A stretch of 64,000 nucleotides of DNA from Climacteris rufus (taxonomy: Eukaryota; Chordata; Aves; Passeriformes; Climacteridae): positions 811,242 through 875,241 of the forward strand of contig VZRZ01001922.1 of assembly GCA_013398175.1 (NCBI GenBank). Reading direction: 5' to 3'. Shown here piece by piece: positions 49,985 through 61,800 of the stretch. Under the pieces are notes generated by a model, which did not search any database, had not been told where the DNA came from, and saw only the letters and a program-made list of their open reading frames with translations. The position numbers and the translations under genes are program-made. Each line of letters starts with the position of its first letter. The first letter of the stretch is position 1.

Positions 49985-52328
49985 TTACCTCTGGGTACGT
50001 GAAAAAGGTTCCCAACAAATTGCTGAGGAGAATAGAAGAGGGACCCTACAATGAAAATTTAAGGTGACATTCTCTATGGCTGCATCTGCTTAAGACCTGC
50101 TAAATCCATTGAAACAAAGAAAATTTCTGCATTGTCTTTTCAAGATAATTCAGCAGCAAACCTGTTCTTATTAGGCTGAATAAGAGTAAGCGCTTTCTGA
50201 ACTGGAGGCATGAGTTTTCATTTTGATGATAACAGGTCTTTTGGCAATTTAAGGGAGAAAATGTTGTGATCTCTGGCTCAGCAGAACTTAAAAACTGGTT
50301 TGATTTGGTAAAATATGCCCATCACTGCAGTATATATCTACCTATGTTTGATTTCAGGGGAAAAAAATCTATAATAATGGAAGGACTTCAAAGCACTATA
50401 ATATTGTCTTCTGATTTTACCCATATAAAAGGAAAAAGAGCCATGCACAGACATAAAGAAAAGAAAGTATTAGAAAAAAATCAAAGCTGTGCAGAGGCAC
50501 AAGTAATAGAAAAGCCAGCTTTTTAAAAGTGCTTTTATGATCTATCTGGAAAAAAAACCTCCAAAACTGTAACATTGAAAACATGAAGGATTTGATGCCC
50601 CTTTTTCTCATCCTCCCTGAGGAGCACTGCAGGAGTGGTGCTTACATTCTGTGTTTCCAGCATCATGGGTGTGTTATTGTGTGGTTAAGAGAGTGCAGGC
50701 AGAAAATGCACTGGAGATGTGAATCTGGCTTTGCTGGGAAGCAGACTGTCTTGGGAAGGGGGCTGTGGTTGTGGTGTTGCAGCCTTTGCTGTGGATCTCT
50801 TTGTGCCTGCATCAAGTGGCCCTTAGCTTAGCAGGAGTTCTGGGGCTTGCTGGGGTCTGTGCACTGACTTGCAGGGGCAGTAATGAGCTCAAAGTGCACT
50901 GAAATCAGTGGACATCAGGTCCCACGGAGCCAGCCTTTGGACCACCCTCACCAGGGTGTCATTCACTGGAGTTTGGGGAAAAACGTCATGTGGTGAGTGA
51001 AATCCCACGAGGGATTTGATGGGAGAGGGCTGTGATGATAGGGGTGAGGGGCCACTGTGTCACCCACAGTGGTGTTTTTCATTAACCCCGTGGAAGGCTG
51101 ACAGTTTATGGAGCCAGAGGAGTCCTTGAAGACATCTTTCCCTTATGGGTCAGCATGCTGACCTTTTCCCCCTTGCTCTGGTCAACCTGCTGCATCCCAC
51201 AGATGGCCACTGTTGGCATTCAGGGGACTTCTCTGATTTATGGAGTGGCAAGCCCAGGCACAGAGTTGGCAGCAAAGTGCTTAACCTGGGAACAGGGGAG
51301 CCTGCAGCTGAGCAGAGACTAGGCTGCACCTCTCCCCAGCCCAGGGCCTTGGAAATGGTCCATTTCCTTCCATAAGTGGTGCCCTGGTGGGAATTCCTTT
51401 AAGGCACGGAGTACCGCCTAGAGCCCAGACCTGAGCCTACACAGCCCAGTGCCATGTTTTGGTGGAATTATTCTGGCTGGTACCAGCAAAAGCAGAATCA
51501 GCCCCTTTGCAGCTGTCTTCCCGTGGAGTTAAGCCCTGTATTGCACTTCTGGCAGCCAAATCTACAGGGCAGACCAGGCAGAGGCAGGCTTTGAATATTC
51601 AAATTGCCCGCTGCCTCCTCCCCTCCCGCTCTTGGTGGGTTATTTATTTATTTTGCTGGCTTTCCTTACAAGCCTGCTTCTTTCCTGCAGGTTTCACAGA
51701 GTTAGGTTTCCAGGCAATCAGCACTTGTTAAATATTCCACTGAGCGTGATATTGCTCTCCTGTCTCTGTCTACTGATGCTCGGCTACGGTAATTTGCTGA
51801 ACTCAGCTCTCGCGTATGGGGATTTCTAAAAAATAACAAGCCTATTAATAACAATAATTAAAAAACACTTGACAGGTGGAAACAGCACATCTAAATTGTT
51901 GTGTGTGGCCCAGCGGGAGGAGGGGCGTTGAGCCACTTTCTCCCAGTGCTTCATGCAGGCTGTGGGTGTTGGTTGAAGTGGTGTTGTCTGACTCTGCTTG
52001 CTCCAGAGTGGTGTTGGGGTGGCCACAGTAGCTCCTGGCTGTTGGGGCTCCCACCATGACTCCTGTTTAGGGAAAAGTGGCTTTCTCTTCCTCCCAACCT
52101 TAACATGCAAGGCATCTCAGGTCGGGGAAAAGAATGGCTTTTGCCAAGATCCTGAAACTAGAAGAGGCAGGAATTGTCTTTCCACGGAAGGCAATTCTTG
52201 GAGGTGATTTTTGAGGGACTCCTCAAGAGAGGTGCCAGGCTTACCTGCTCTGGTCTGATAGAAAACCCCTGTTTTTGAGCATTTCAGCTGGGTAGAAAGA
52301 AAAGCAACATCGAGGAAGGATTCATTAT

Positions 52329-52506
52329 ATATGGAAGAAATTCTTTACTGTGAGGGTGGTGAGGCACTGGGACAGGTTGCCCAGAGAAGCAGAGATGCCC
52401 ATTTACTGGAAGTGTTCAAGACCAGGTTGGATGGGGCATTGAGCCCCCTGGTCTAGTGAGATGATCTTTAAGATCCCTTCCAACCCAGACCATTTTGTGA
52501 TTCTAT
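52329..52506 (+). mobile_element. CR1 LINE 3'-end fragment, plus strand
   Basis: The CR1 landmarks appear in order: tggaagaaattctttactg, tgagggtggtgaggcactgg, gacaggttgcccagagaag, ctggaagtgttcaagacc, aggttggatggggcattgag, tgagatgatctttaag and cccttccaacccagaccat, with a terminal gtgattctatt. It is about 180 bp, 5'-truncated and closer to the avian CR1 consensus than the copy near 39.9 kb, so it may be younger. It has no coding capacity. Confidence 0.92.
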
Positions 52507-53158
52507 TCCAAGCATCTGCCTTGGGATGTCCTGTATGCCTTCCAAATAAATCCAGTTCAGCTGTTTCTCTCGGCAGGGTTGTAATTCCAGCACCTGGAGG
52601 GGGGGGAGTACACCAGTGCAGGCAGCAGGCACCTGGCAAGGGGCATCCCCTGGGTGGGGTAGGCTGCATTTTTTGCCAGCTGGTTGTGTGGCTGCCAAGC
52701 ACTCAGCTACCCTGGGCATCCTGCCCTTTGTAGATCTCTTGACTGGAGTCTGGGCCAGGGATGTGGTTTTTCCAGACTTCCAGGGTTTGTTTTTTTTTTT
52801 TTTCCCAGAGTTTTGGGAGCCTGAGAGACTGGGAAAACCTCTTAATAAGGATCTGGCAGTATCAGGGGCTGCAAGATTGTTAGCTACTTTGGTGACTGCC
52901 CTCTTGTGCCAGTGGGAGGACTGAAGGTCTGAAATTTGGGGGGCATTTGAAATCCTGTGTGGAAAAGGAACCGTGCTCAGGATGAAGGCAGAGAAGTTTA
53001 AATGATGTAAAAGCCTGTGCAACCTGACTGGCGTTATCAAAGCCCAAGTCAAGCACTTAGGAGAGTTGTGGGATGCCCTGGGGCTTCTGCTTCAAGAAGA
53101 CAGCCTTGACCCTTTGCTGGGGCAGGATTTTAAGCATATGTAATTGCAACTCAATGTC

Positions 53159-53221
53159 TTATGTGTCAGGGGGACTTTTGCACTGGTATTTATTTGGAGA
53201 TGAAGTCCCTGGATCCAGTGC
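53159..53221 (+). repeat. 63-bp dispersed repeat, copy B
   Basis: This is the second copy of the repeat at 49922-49984, in the same orientation and 3.2 kb downstream within the same intron. It starts ttatgtgtcagggggac and ends ctggatccagtgc. Five of the six differences cluster in the seven bases after ggagat. The GCACTGG/CCAGTGC inverted arms are intact in both copies. Confidence 0.75.
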
Positions 53222-53649
53222 AACCAATCCATGACCTCTGCACCATGAAAGAAAGGGAAAGAACAGGTCTACACAACAAAATAATGATAATAGTAATAAC
53301 AACAACCCTTGGTGGCATAATTAAGGGAAGACTGTAGCTTTCTGCTGTGTTTCACAGTGTCTGTCCACAGGGAGGGAGCTGTGAGCCACATCCTCCAGCC
53401 TCTCTCTCTCATTACCTAGGTGGGCTCCAACCCTGCTCTTATGCTCTTGGCAGCCTCTGAAACACAGTCAGCTCACGGATAAAAACAGGAGTTGTCCTGC
53501 CACAGCTGTGAGCTCTGTAAAGATGGGTTTGAGCCGGGTAATTTTCTCTGTTGGCCCTGCTGTCGCTGGACACCATATCATTAGCCCTGGAGGAGGTGGC
53601 AGGGTGATGGCAGCTTTGCTGTAAGCCCAGTTAGGAGTCTTCGTGCAAT

Positions 53650-53685
53650 GGGGGGGGGGAACAAACAAACAAACAAACAAACAAG
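53650..53685. repeat. (G)n followed by (CAAA)n microsatellite
   Basis: A run of ten G bases leads directly into about six caaa/aaac units. It lies 310 bp upstream of exon 4 and is unlikely to reach the acceptor signals. Confidence 0.9.
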
Positions 53686-53996
53686 TTTTTCCTGGCTTTA
53701 TGTGAGGCTCTGCTTTTGCTCACAAAGGTGAAAAGGGTGAATCTCAGCTATTTCCCGGGAATACTGAGCACTTGGCTCTTAGATCAGGCTACAGGGAATT
53801 GGTAGCCAGGCAATGTAGATTACTGGGGGGATGTGGAGAGTGGTGCCTGGGTCTTATCTACTATATCCTTCCTGGAAATCCAAGCCTGGTGTTCTGTGCT
53901 TTGGCATGGGGGTCAGCTCCTGGGCTTTTCCACTCCATTAGCTGGGCTGTTAAACTGGTCAAGCACTGTCATGGATTTTCTCTCTCCGTTCTTTAG

Positions 53997-54064
53997 CGTC
54001 CTGAACCGCACCCCAGTGCACCTGGTCCAGGAAATCATTCTCGTGGATGACTTCAGTGATGATC
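53997..54064 (+). CDS. GALNT14: GALNT14 exon 4 (catalytic domain, ILVDDFS block)
   Basis: The acceptor ccgttctttag and donor C|gtaagt bound a 68-bp exon. It completes a Ser codon (AG+C), then encodes VLNRTPVHLV, QEIILVDDFSDD, and ends with the first base of a Pro codon. SVLNRTPxxLIxEIILVDDFSxDP is shared by GALNT14 and GALNT16 as I recall them; HLV is closer to GALNT14 (HLI), while QE matches GALNT16. The ILVDD strand lies at the edge of the UDP-binding fold. The donor gtaagt is perfect consensus. The phase changes from 2 to 1 across this exon, so skipping it would shift the frame. Confidence 0.92.
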
Positions 54065-56629
54065 GTAAGTGACCCTTTCCCTGTTCAGAGCGAGGGGCTG
54101 AACAAAAAAAGCCTGTGAGAGATGGGGATTTGCACTGAGACAGGGGAGAGCTTGCTGAAATGGAAGGAAATTTAAAGCTCTGTAGCTGTGAAGAGCAAAC
54201 CCTGCTGTGCCGGGTTTGCATCACCACGTGTAGAATTCAAATTCCAACTGATCCAACCTTTTCTCGTGAAAATAATACAAGAAAAGTGCATGGCAAATCA
54301 TTTTTATGCCCACTAGATGTGAATCCAATCCTTATACGGTTGTATCTCACCACAGCTGTGGTGTGTTTGATCTGGCTTTCAGCTGCAGCCAGGAGCAATT
54401 CTGGGTTGACACCACTGGAATTGCACGGGACAATGCCAGTCTGACCCTCTTGACCCTATGTGTATATTCTGCATAGCTTTATGTAGGTGGTCAGCAGCTC
54501 TTCATTTTTATTTCACACTCTTTTTTACCCATGGGAAGAGGATTCCCTGCATGGGTTTCCCATTTCTGAGGTGCACCATAAATAGCACTGTACACCACAC
54601 AGACAGCCCACATCCTCCTGCTGTTCCCTCCCTGTTAATAGCATGACTTAAATGAAATCAATAGCTCTGATCTCCAGGAGAAGGTAGCTGAAGCCCCAAG
54701 GGCTCCCAGGGAACCACCCCATCCAGCTAAAGACCTTCACTGGTGTGATGGGCGAGTTGAAGATCCAGGTGCTCAGAGTAAGTGCTCAAAAATACTGTCT
54801 CAGGCATGAAAAGGATGATAAACTGCCTGAGTGGTCTGTGGCACTTATATTTCAAGGAGCTGCAAAATAAAGCTGTTTACTTGGAAACGTGAAAACAAAG
54901 CCAGATAGGCTTTTTTTAAAAAATGGATCTAGGCTTTGCTCTTGGATGTTATAAATAGTCACTGTCTCAGAGAGCACTGGGGACAGATTTCACACAAGAC
55001 CCATTTCTTGGCATTGACACCTCCCTGCGAAGTTGCTGAAGCTGGGGGAAGGAGTGGAGATGGGGGAAGGAGCTGCTGTGGTTCTGGTGAGACCTGTAGC
55101 AGCTCCAGCACATGGGGTGGGCAGGCTGGGCAAATCTGGGAATGGGCACAGTGGCTTTGACAGGGAAAAGGAGCAGGTGCAGGGACTCGAGCTGCCCTGG
55201 AGTACGGCAGAGCAGGATTTTTGGAGGGTGGAGGAAGTAGATTCCGGGTATTTGGCTAAATAGACAAAGCACTTGCCTTCCTGAAAGGAAGCACGTTTGT
55301 AGGAATGCAGCTCTGCTGTCACAGTGTGCCCAGTGCTGTGGGCCAGGGAGAAGGAACAGGGCTGGGTTTACAGGCTCAGAGGGGAGCCTGTTTCCTGTGT
55401 GACTTGGAGCAGCCCCTCAGCTACTCAGTGCTTCTCAGCTATCTGACATCTTCTTTCCTGTGATAGTTTGAGCCTGCTGGCATCTGCTCTGCATGCATTT
55501 ACATAAAATACATGGATTTGCATAATACACTATACACACATGGTCAGTTTTTTTCCCTGCAGCCCACCCCAAGCAATTAGTGCTTTTATCTCATGCCCAG
55601 TTGTGTCTCGTTTCTCACCTCTCTCTGCCTGCTGACTTGTAACTCACTGGGATGCAGTTCTTCAGCACATGGGTCCCCACTATCCCCAGCAGATCTTCAC
55701 TGGGAGCCCGTAGCCAGGCCTTGCCACTTTGGCTCCCCTGTTCCAGCTCTGTCCCCAAATTGTTAGGGGTGTGGGTACAGGGCTCTCTTGCTGACAGAGA
55801 TTTCTGGAGGGGTGAAAGTGCTGGGGGGTGTGTGTGGGTGCTGGGGTTAGGCAGAGGGGATGGGGCACACACTTGTGTGTTTACAGTGCTGAGGAAAAGG
55901 AGGCAGAGCCGTGAGAGCCATGAAAGGATTCTGGAGGTCACAGTGTGGGTGTGTAGAGATAGAGGGGACTGTGGTGGGTACACCTGCCTGCAGACCCAGC
56001 CCTGGCACTGCTCTGACATCCTCCACTTTGCTGGGAGAAATCAGGCAAGGAGGGTTCCTGGCTTTGTATGCCAGGTTGCAGGACCTCCCTAGCTCCAGGT
56101 GTAGGTGGTTCTCAGGCCTTACTGCCCTGTGGAGCAGCTGGGGGCTCCTCACACCCTGGACAACAGCTCCACAGGGCTCTCTTGGAGCATGCCTTTTGCC
56201 TCACTGGAAGCTCCAGGCCACCACAGGAAGCTCCTGCCCTGCCAGGCAGACACGCATCAACAGCTTGTGCGTTGCTTTGCAACTACCAAAAATAGTCATT
56301 TGCATTAATGTGCAAAAATTTAGATTCTGACCCAAACCACAACTTTTCTATGCTGATTTTAGAGCATAATTCAGCTGCTCTCAGTGTAAATCTGCTGAAT
56401 TTACACTAGTTTTGTGAAAACTGCTGCTCTGCCAGCCCAATTTATGCTGCATGAGCTGAGGGGTAAGACTGTCATGACACAGCAGTGCCATTGCCCTAAC
56501 AAGCCATCGACCAGTCCAGGCCAGGGGCCTCTCCCCGCTCCCAGTCTCTCCTAGGACTCCCCATTTCTGCTGCCAGAGCCACCCTGAGGGCTGAGGGTGA
56601 CGTGTCCTCCTCCTTTTGTATTTCCCAAG
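54065..56629 (+). other. GALNT14: GALNT14 intron 4 (2.6 kb)
   Basis: The intron begins gtaagtgacc and ends tccttttgtatttcccaag. No gene is recognised inside. The only structured element seen is an inverted-repeat segment near 56.38 kb, annotated separately. Open frames here are short and match nothing known to me. Confidence 0.85.
56383..56407. repeat. Perfect 9-bp inverted repeat (possible palindromic MITE relic)
   Basis: AGTGTAAAT and ATTTACACT are perfect reverse complements separated by the seven bases ctgctga. From memory, the 'cagtgtaaatc ... tttacac' core resembles an old palindromic interspersed element of reptiles and birds, and flanking sequence at about 56315-56430 may belong to it. 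The family assignment is uncertain. The hairpin itself is seen directly. Confidence 0.5.
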
Positions 56630-56695
56630 CTGATGACTGCCGCCTGTTGGTCCAGCTCCCCAAGGTGAAGTGCTTGAGGAATGGACGGCGAGAAG
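56630..56695 (+). CDS. GALNT14: GALNT14 exon 5 (LPKVKCLRN block)
   Basis: The acceptor tttcccaag and donor G|gtaaga bound a 66-bp exon. CT completes a Pro codon begun in exon 4, so the junction reads DDPDDC. The following residues are RLLVQLPKVKCLRNGRRE, and the last G starts a Gly codon. PDDC and LPKVKCLRN match what I recall of human GALNT14, whereas RRE is closer to GALNT16 and GALNT2 (RREG). The exon is phase 1 at both ends and divisible by three. The conserved context on both sides and the exact restoration of frame make this a real exon despite its small size. Confidence 0.92.
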
Positions 56696-58762
56696 GTAAG
56701 AGCTGTCTGCCCCCAGCCCAGGTGGGAAACCCAGATTTTGGGAGGTGTGAGAGTGATGGAGCCAGGGGGGACCTCCATGGAGTGGTCAACAAGGAGGTCA
56801 GTGGCTCCTGGGAATGGGGGGGCCCTGATAAAAAGAAATGTGTTAAAGGGCTGGGATTTGAAATGGATCTCCCCTCTCTTGTGGAAAAAGATGGGACTAT
56901 TAAGATATCCAGTGAGGCTCAGCTGTAGCTTATTAGCCAGAAAATTAGAACAGGCAAAACAAAGCCCCGGGTCTTATTTGTAAAGATGTTTGCTCTAATG
57001 AAAGAAAGGAGATCTGCTCCTGCTGCTTCTGAGGGATTTTTTTTTTTTAATAATTAATTATATTTGAGAGATTAAGAAGGGCTGTATGGAGGATGAATGT
57101 ATGTCCTACTGGGCTGCTACTGGCAACCTTTTGAGACATTTTCCTGTTCCCCATAGCCTGAATGTGTGTTTCAAATCCTGCTTTGCTGTATTAGGAGAAC
57201 AAAAAACAAAGAAGTTTTCTTATGCTTCAAATCTGAGGTGTGGGTCCAGGTCAGTGTTGGGTTGAGGAGACTGAGGAGCGGAGAAGTTTTTTTCTCTGTG
57301 GATTCTTTCTGCAGAGGGTTTTGGCTCTGCAGGTCTGGTGACAGGGTGGCATCAACCCCCATGGGTGTAAGAGACATTCCTGCTTTGTCAGGAGATCAAG
57401 GGAGGTCTCCATAGACCTCCATCTCCTTGTCACCTTTCTCCCTGTGTTTCAGGGGTACACGTGTGCTCATCTCCAGCAGCAGATAGACCTGCAGGTATTG
57501 GTGCTCTATAAATCAGTCAGAATGTGGGAACCAGCCCTAGCTTGCTTAATACATCACTTAAACTCTATGCCTCAGGGCCTTCCAGGGTTTGAGAAGGGCA
57601 GGGGTGGGTACGGAAGAACATACCTACCCACAAGATCTTAGGAGGAGCAGAGAGAGATACAGGGGCAACCTGCAATGCAGAAGGTGACCTTGGCAAATAC
57701 TGGATTGCTCCAGGCTTTGTTCACCTGTCCTTTCTCCTGCTCAGAGGCTGTTCTTGATCCCTTTCCTCTAAGGAATTTGTATATGAAAGTCAGTGACCTG
57801 CTGCACAAACCTGATGTATGGCTGCTCACTAAAATCCTTCTGTCTCTATTTTTCTGCTCCTTTGTCCCCTTGTATTGCCATGTATTGTTTCTCCTTCAAA
57901 AAGAAGTTCTGTTCCCCTTGAGTCACCTGTGTCCCCTTTGTTTGCCAACAAACCATCTCCTTTCTTATGCTGTGGTTTCCTTGAGCACTGAGTGCAGGCA
58001 GGAGTGTTGGAAAGCTGGTTAACTCCTGCAGAAATAGAAACAGGGCTTCTTTAAGAGCAGTGATCTTGCCTAAGAGACTAGTGTGAAATCCATGTGTGCA
58101 GCGGCTTTCCATGATCTCCCTCTTTTTTTATTTTTCTTTCTCACAAACACATTCAGCAATCCACTCCCATCTCCAGACTACTCCAAGTTCACCGTCAGGG
58201 CCCTGATGAGCCAAGCACCCTGAAAAGCCAATCTTCTTTCCTTGGTGGAAAATGTTCCCATTGAGCTGCAGATCAGCAGTGCCTCCAGGGTGGGAGAGAG
58301 ATCTAGGGGTCACTGGGACGTGGAAAGGGTCACGTCAGCAAAGAGTTAGCAGTCTAAGAAAAGCTTAATTCTGGCACAAGGTGTTCCCACCCTCAACTCC
58401 CCTGGCCCTTTTCCCACTGCCTCTCATCTGTGTTAGCTCTGTTGCCTGCAGAGGGTCTTGAAAGCATTCTGAGTCATGCTTTGCCCCAGAAGGTGACAGC
58501 AGAATTGCTTGTGCAAATTATGGATTGGCATGAATGTCGAAAACCATTAATCTTGGTGGAGCCATTTATTTGCTTTGGGGACCCTAGGAAATGGTTGGCA
58601 CTGGTTGCAGCACTGGGAAGGAGACAATGAACTTGGACCATGTTTTGTCTGAATGGGATTTAGGCAGATCAAAATGCAGGAGTGCAGGAGACCCTGCTGG
58701 AGGAGCCTGGGGATGTTACCCAGCCATCTGGGCAGCAGCTGACATGGTGTGTCCCTCAACAG
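56696..58762 (+). other. GALNT14: GALNT14 intron 5 (2.1 kb)
   Basis: The intron begins gtaagagctg and ends catggtgtgtccctcaacag. The acceptor has a purine-interrupted, weak pyrimidine tract. A poly-T run followed by taataattaattatat lies at 57037-57062. Nothing else is recognised. Confidence 0.85.
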
Positions 58763-58884
58763 GTCTGATCCGGTCCCGCATCCGAGGGGCAGACGTGGCA
58801 AAAGCAGGTGTCCTGACCTTTCTGGACAGTCACTGTGAGGTGAACAAGGACTGGCTTCTCCCTCTGCTGCAGAGGATCAAAGAG
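58763..58884 (+). CDS. GALNT14: GALNT14 exon 6 (DxH metal-binding motif)
   Basis: The acceptor cctcaacag and donor GAG|gtgagt bound a 122-bp exon. GT completes the Gly codon, then 40 codons read LIRSRIRGAD, VAKAGVLTFL, DSHCEVNKDW, LLPLLQRIKE. LTFLDSHCE holds the DxH motif (Asp-Ser-His) that binds the Mn2+ and UDP diphosphate in GalNAc-transferases, near residue 200 of the full protein. RSRIRGAD is the preceding family signature that helps bind the nucleotide. Both key residues are intact, so nothing suggests a dead enzyme. LIRSR and ADVA are GALNT16-like, while RIRG and the DWL ending are GALNT14-like. The exon ends in phase 0. Confidence 0.95.
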
Positions 58885-61800
58885 GTGAGTGCTCCTGAGA
58901 GGCCAGGGTCACCCTCAGGGGATGCATTGCTGATGTCCCCCTCCTCTTTCCTCTCAGTCGGCAAGACCATCCAACCACAACAAACTGCAGGCAGGCATCC
59001 AAGTAAAGGGTACAGAGAGGCCTTTTTTGGGCTTCTTCACCCAGCAGGCAGGTGGGGTGTCTCTGTGACAGGGGGAGCATATGGGTGGGTGGGACAAGGT
59101 ACCTCCTGGGGCAGTGGGACTCTTAACTGGCAAGCACAGGTTGAGTGGTGATAGGGGAATAGGTGGGCAGTGCTCCAGCAGAGATTTTAATTAGGCTCAT
59201 GTAAAATGCTCAGTGATGATGATTTAAGGGAGTGACGGCTCCTTGAATAGGGGCCGAATTTAATTTCATGCAAATTAAGCGCTAATAAATTGATTTAATA
59301 GGATTTAAATTCTGCTGATTTCAGAGCAGACAATGACACTCGCCTTTCGCTGGCAGTGACTCTCTTTCCAGACGTGCACAGGGAGGCTTCTGGTGCCTTG
59401 TCACTCGAGTCAGGAGGAGCTCTGTGCCCCTGACCTGCTGGCACCAGCATGCAGGGATTGAAGCTGTCAGCTCCAGTGTGCAGGCATGGTCCTTTCCCTT
59501 TGCCATGCCTGGTTCCTTCACCTTTGCTACACCTCTGGCTCCTGGTTGCTAGTGTTAATTACTCAGCAATTTTTTAACTGCTGAGTTACGTTGGTGTCAG
59601 GGCAGCTGAGGAGCAAGGGAAGTCGAGGTGGTGGGTCATGGAGAAACTGCCTGGCTGGTGTTTGTGGTTCCTCTCATCCAAGGCATGCTGCTTTTCACAC
59701 CTCCATATGTGATAGCTGTGATGGCTGGGCTGTGCATTCCCTCTGTGAATCAGTGATGAGACAGGGAGAAAGGGGCACAGCACCAGGCCAGGTCCTGCAT
59801 AGCGAGCAAGGGCAGTCAGTGCTGTTGGCACTTGTAGCACAACCAGCACTGGAGAGGTCCCAACCTTGGTTTGCAGCTGGGCCACAGAGCTGCTGATAAA
59901 TGGTATTGTAAATGAAAATGGTCTTTTCATATTATCCGTCATGGCTCTGGAATGATTATGAGTGAACACTCAAGCTTTGTAGCTGGGCTGCCCAGGGTGG
60001 GGTTCACTACTAAACTTCACAGCATCACTTGTTCTTCTGAGGTTTTTAAGGCAGGCATTCCTTGCCGTTTGCCAAAGCCCTGCTGTAGTTCAGTGAGGAG
60101 TATCCAGAGCAATTGGCCTCTTTCCCAGGCAGAGCTTTTTTGTCAGGAGAAGGGCAGTGAAGGCAACAGGAAGGGGGCTGGCAGATCTGCTTTCCCACAC
60201 AGCTCCAGGACGCTGCCCCATGTTCAGCACCCATAGGGTAAGTGAGTGTGAATGCCATGTGCAACATCACTGTAGGAGTTTCACTGCCTCGTGGTCTGAA
60301 TGCAGCACCAAATGCACATGTCACCTCTGTGAACTCTTCTGGATTGAATCTTTCCTCAGCTGGAAGTAAGGCAGTCTGTAAGCTTGCACTGCTGCTCATG
60401 CTGCCCTTACCTTGCCCAGTGTCTTGGAGGCTCAGGCAGCAAGGGAGATGTACTACAGAGGGTTGAGGAACCTGCAAAGTCAGTGGGGTCCTACTTGCTT
60501 GCTTTTCAATTGCTCACAGAAGCTGCGGGACAAGGGCAGAGTCCTCGGTCTCCTTTCCAAACCCACTGTCCCCATCCTTGCCATCAGGGTTAAAGTACTG
60601 ATCAGTGAAGTGTATGAAATGTTACTGCTGCCACCTTCAGGCTGTGCTCCAGAGATGGGCTCCCTGTCCAACTGCTCCATGGGGATCAGATGCCTAGGAA
60701 GAGCATTTTTTCACTCTGTTACTCCCAAGAACAGTCTGTTTTGAGCTAATGTGATTTAAGTTCTGAGCAAATGAGCAGTGAGTGCCTCAAAGCACACCCA
60801 TCACTTGTACCACCACAACCCAGCCACCCTGCACATGGCTTCTCTTTTTTCTTCGGCTGGAGCAGTTATTCCTGCAGTTTTCCATGGTGGGAAATGCTAG
60901 AGCCCATGTGTGCCACCATGCACCCACGTGGAGGTGCCCCTCAAGCCCCACGTTGAGCTTTCCCAGCAGATGATGGTTTCTCCCCCCACCAGGCTGATGC
61001 TCACTGGTGGGTGTGGGCAGCACATACCCAGCATATGGATTTGGAAACAAGCAGGAAGAGCAAGGGATGGATTGTGAGGGAAGGAGAGAGGGTCTGGGGG
61101 ATCGCCTCCATGCGTGGGAGGGTGCCTGTTTCAGGGAGCAGCAGTGATGGTCAGTGTCTCACACCAGTGTGTTTGCAAATGTGTGGTTGAAAGTGTGTGG
61201 GCGTGGGCTCTTATTTTTACTTATGGAGCAAATATCTCTAAAGCCATTAATGGTGCATTTCAACTGAGTAACTTTTCTAAAAATGTAATTATCCATCCTG
61301 AGGTATTTTTACAGTATGACTCAACAAGCTCGCCCCAAAACTGGATTTGCAAATTTTTGGCATTGGGATGAACCAGTGAATGGTGCCTCACTACTCCCAG
61401 TTCAAATACCCCAGTCTGGTGCTTTCCTGGAGAGGGGGAGACACATGAGGGGCAGCCTGCCTAATCTTTGCCTAATCCTGTTGTGGGGCCAGAGGAGCAA
61501 CTGTGGCCCTTTGTGTTGACCATTGCAAAGTGAGAACGTAGAGTCTGGGTGCCAGGGTGCAGCCAAGGTCCTTCCCCAAGGCTGAAATGTATCTGTTATC
61601 TTCAGGGCCATTTTCAGAGTTTTTTCCTGTTGATTTAGATCCATACTTTGGTGTGTTTGAGAAGTGTATTGGAGAAAGGAATTCTCATGTTTGTGAAAGA
61701 GGATTGAAGGTTTGGGTGTTGTTAATATTAACATGCCCTGGTGTGGGTGGGTATCAAAAAAACCAGAAAGATGAAGCTGCCTATAATAAAATCTGGTGCT

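Larger units (their letters stand above)
45425..53996 (+). other. GALNT14: GALNT14 intron 3 (8.6 kb, contains assembly gap)
   Basis: The intron starts gtaagagct and ends tctctctccgttctttag. No gene is recognised inside. It holds a run of 27 undetermined bases, a CR1 fragment, two copies of a 63-bp repeat, a short direct repeat (acctctacta) at 47721-47751, poly-A at 48418-48430, poly-T runs at 48550-48564, 49378-49392 and 52790-52803, and an AAAAT-rich stretch at 48787-48810. The segment around 49440-49640 looks unusually non-repetitive and AT-balanced and is discussed as a possible conserved element. Confidence 0.8.

Noticed and set aside
52468..53052. 194-codon open frame on the minus strand
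   Set aside because: It overlaps the antisense of a CR1 3' end and a poly-T run (read as lysines). No protein family is recognisable.
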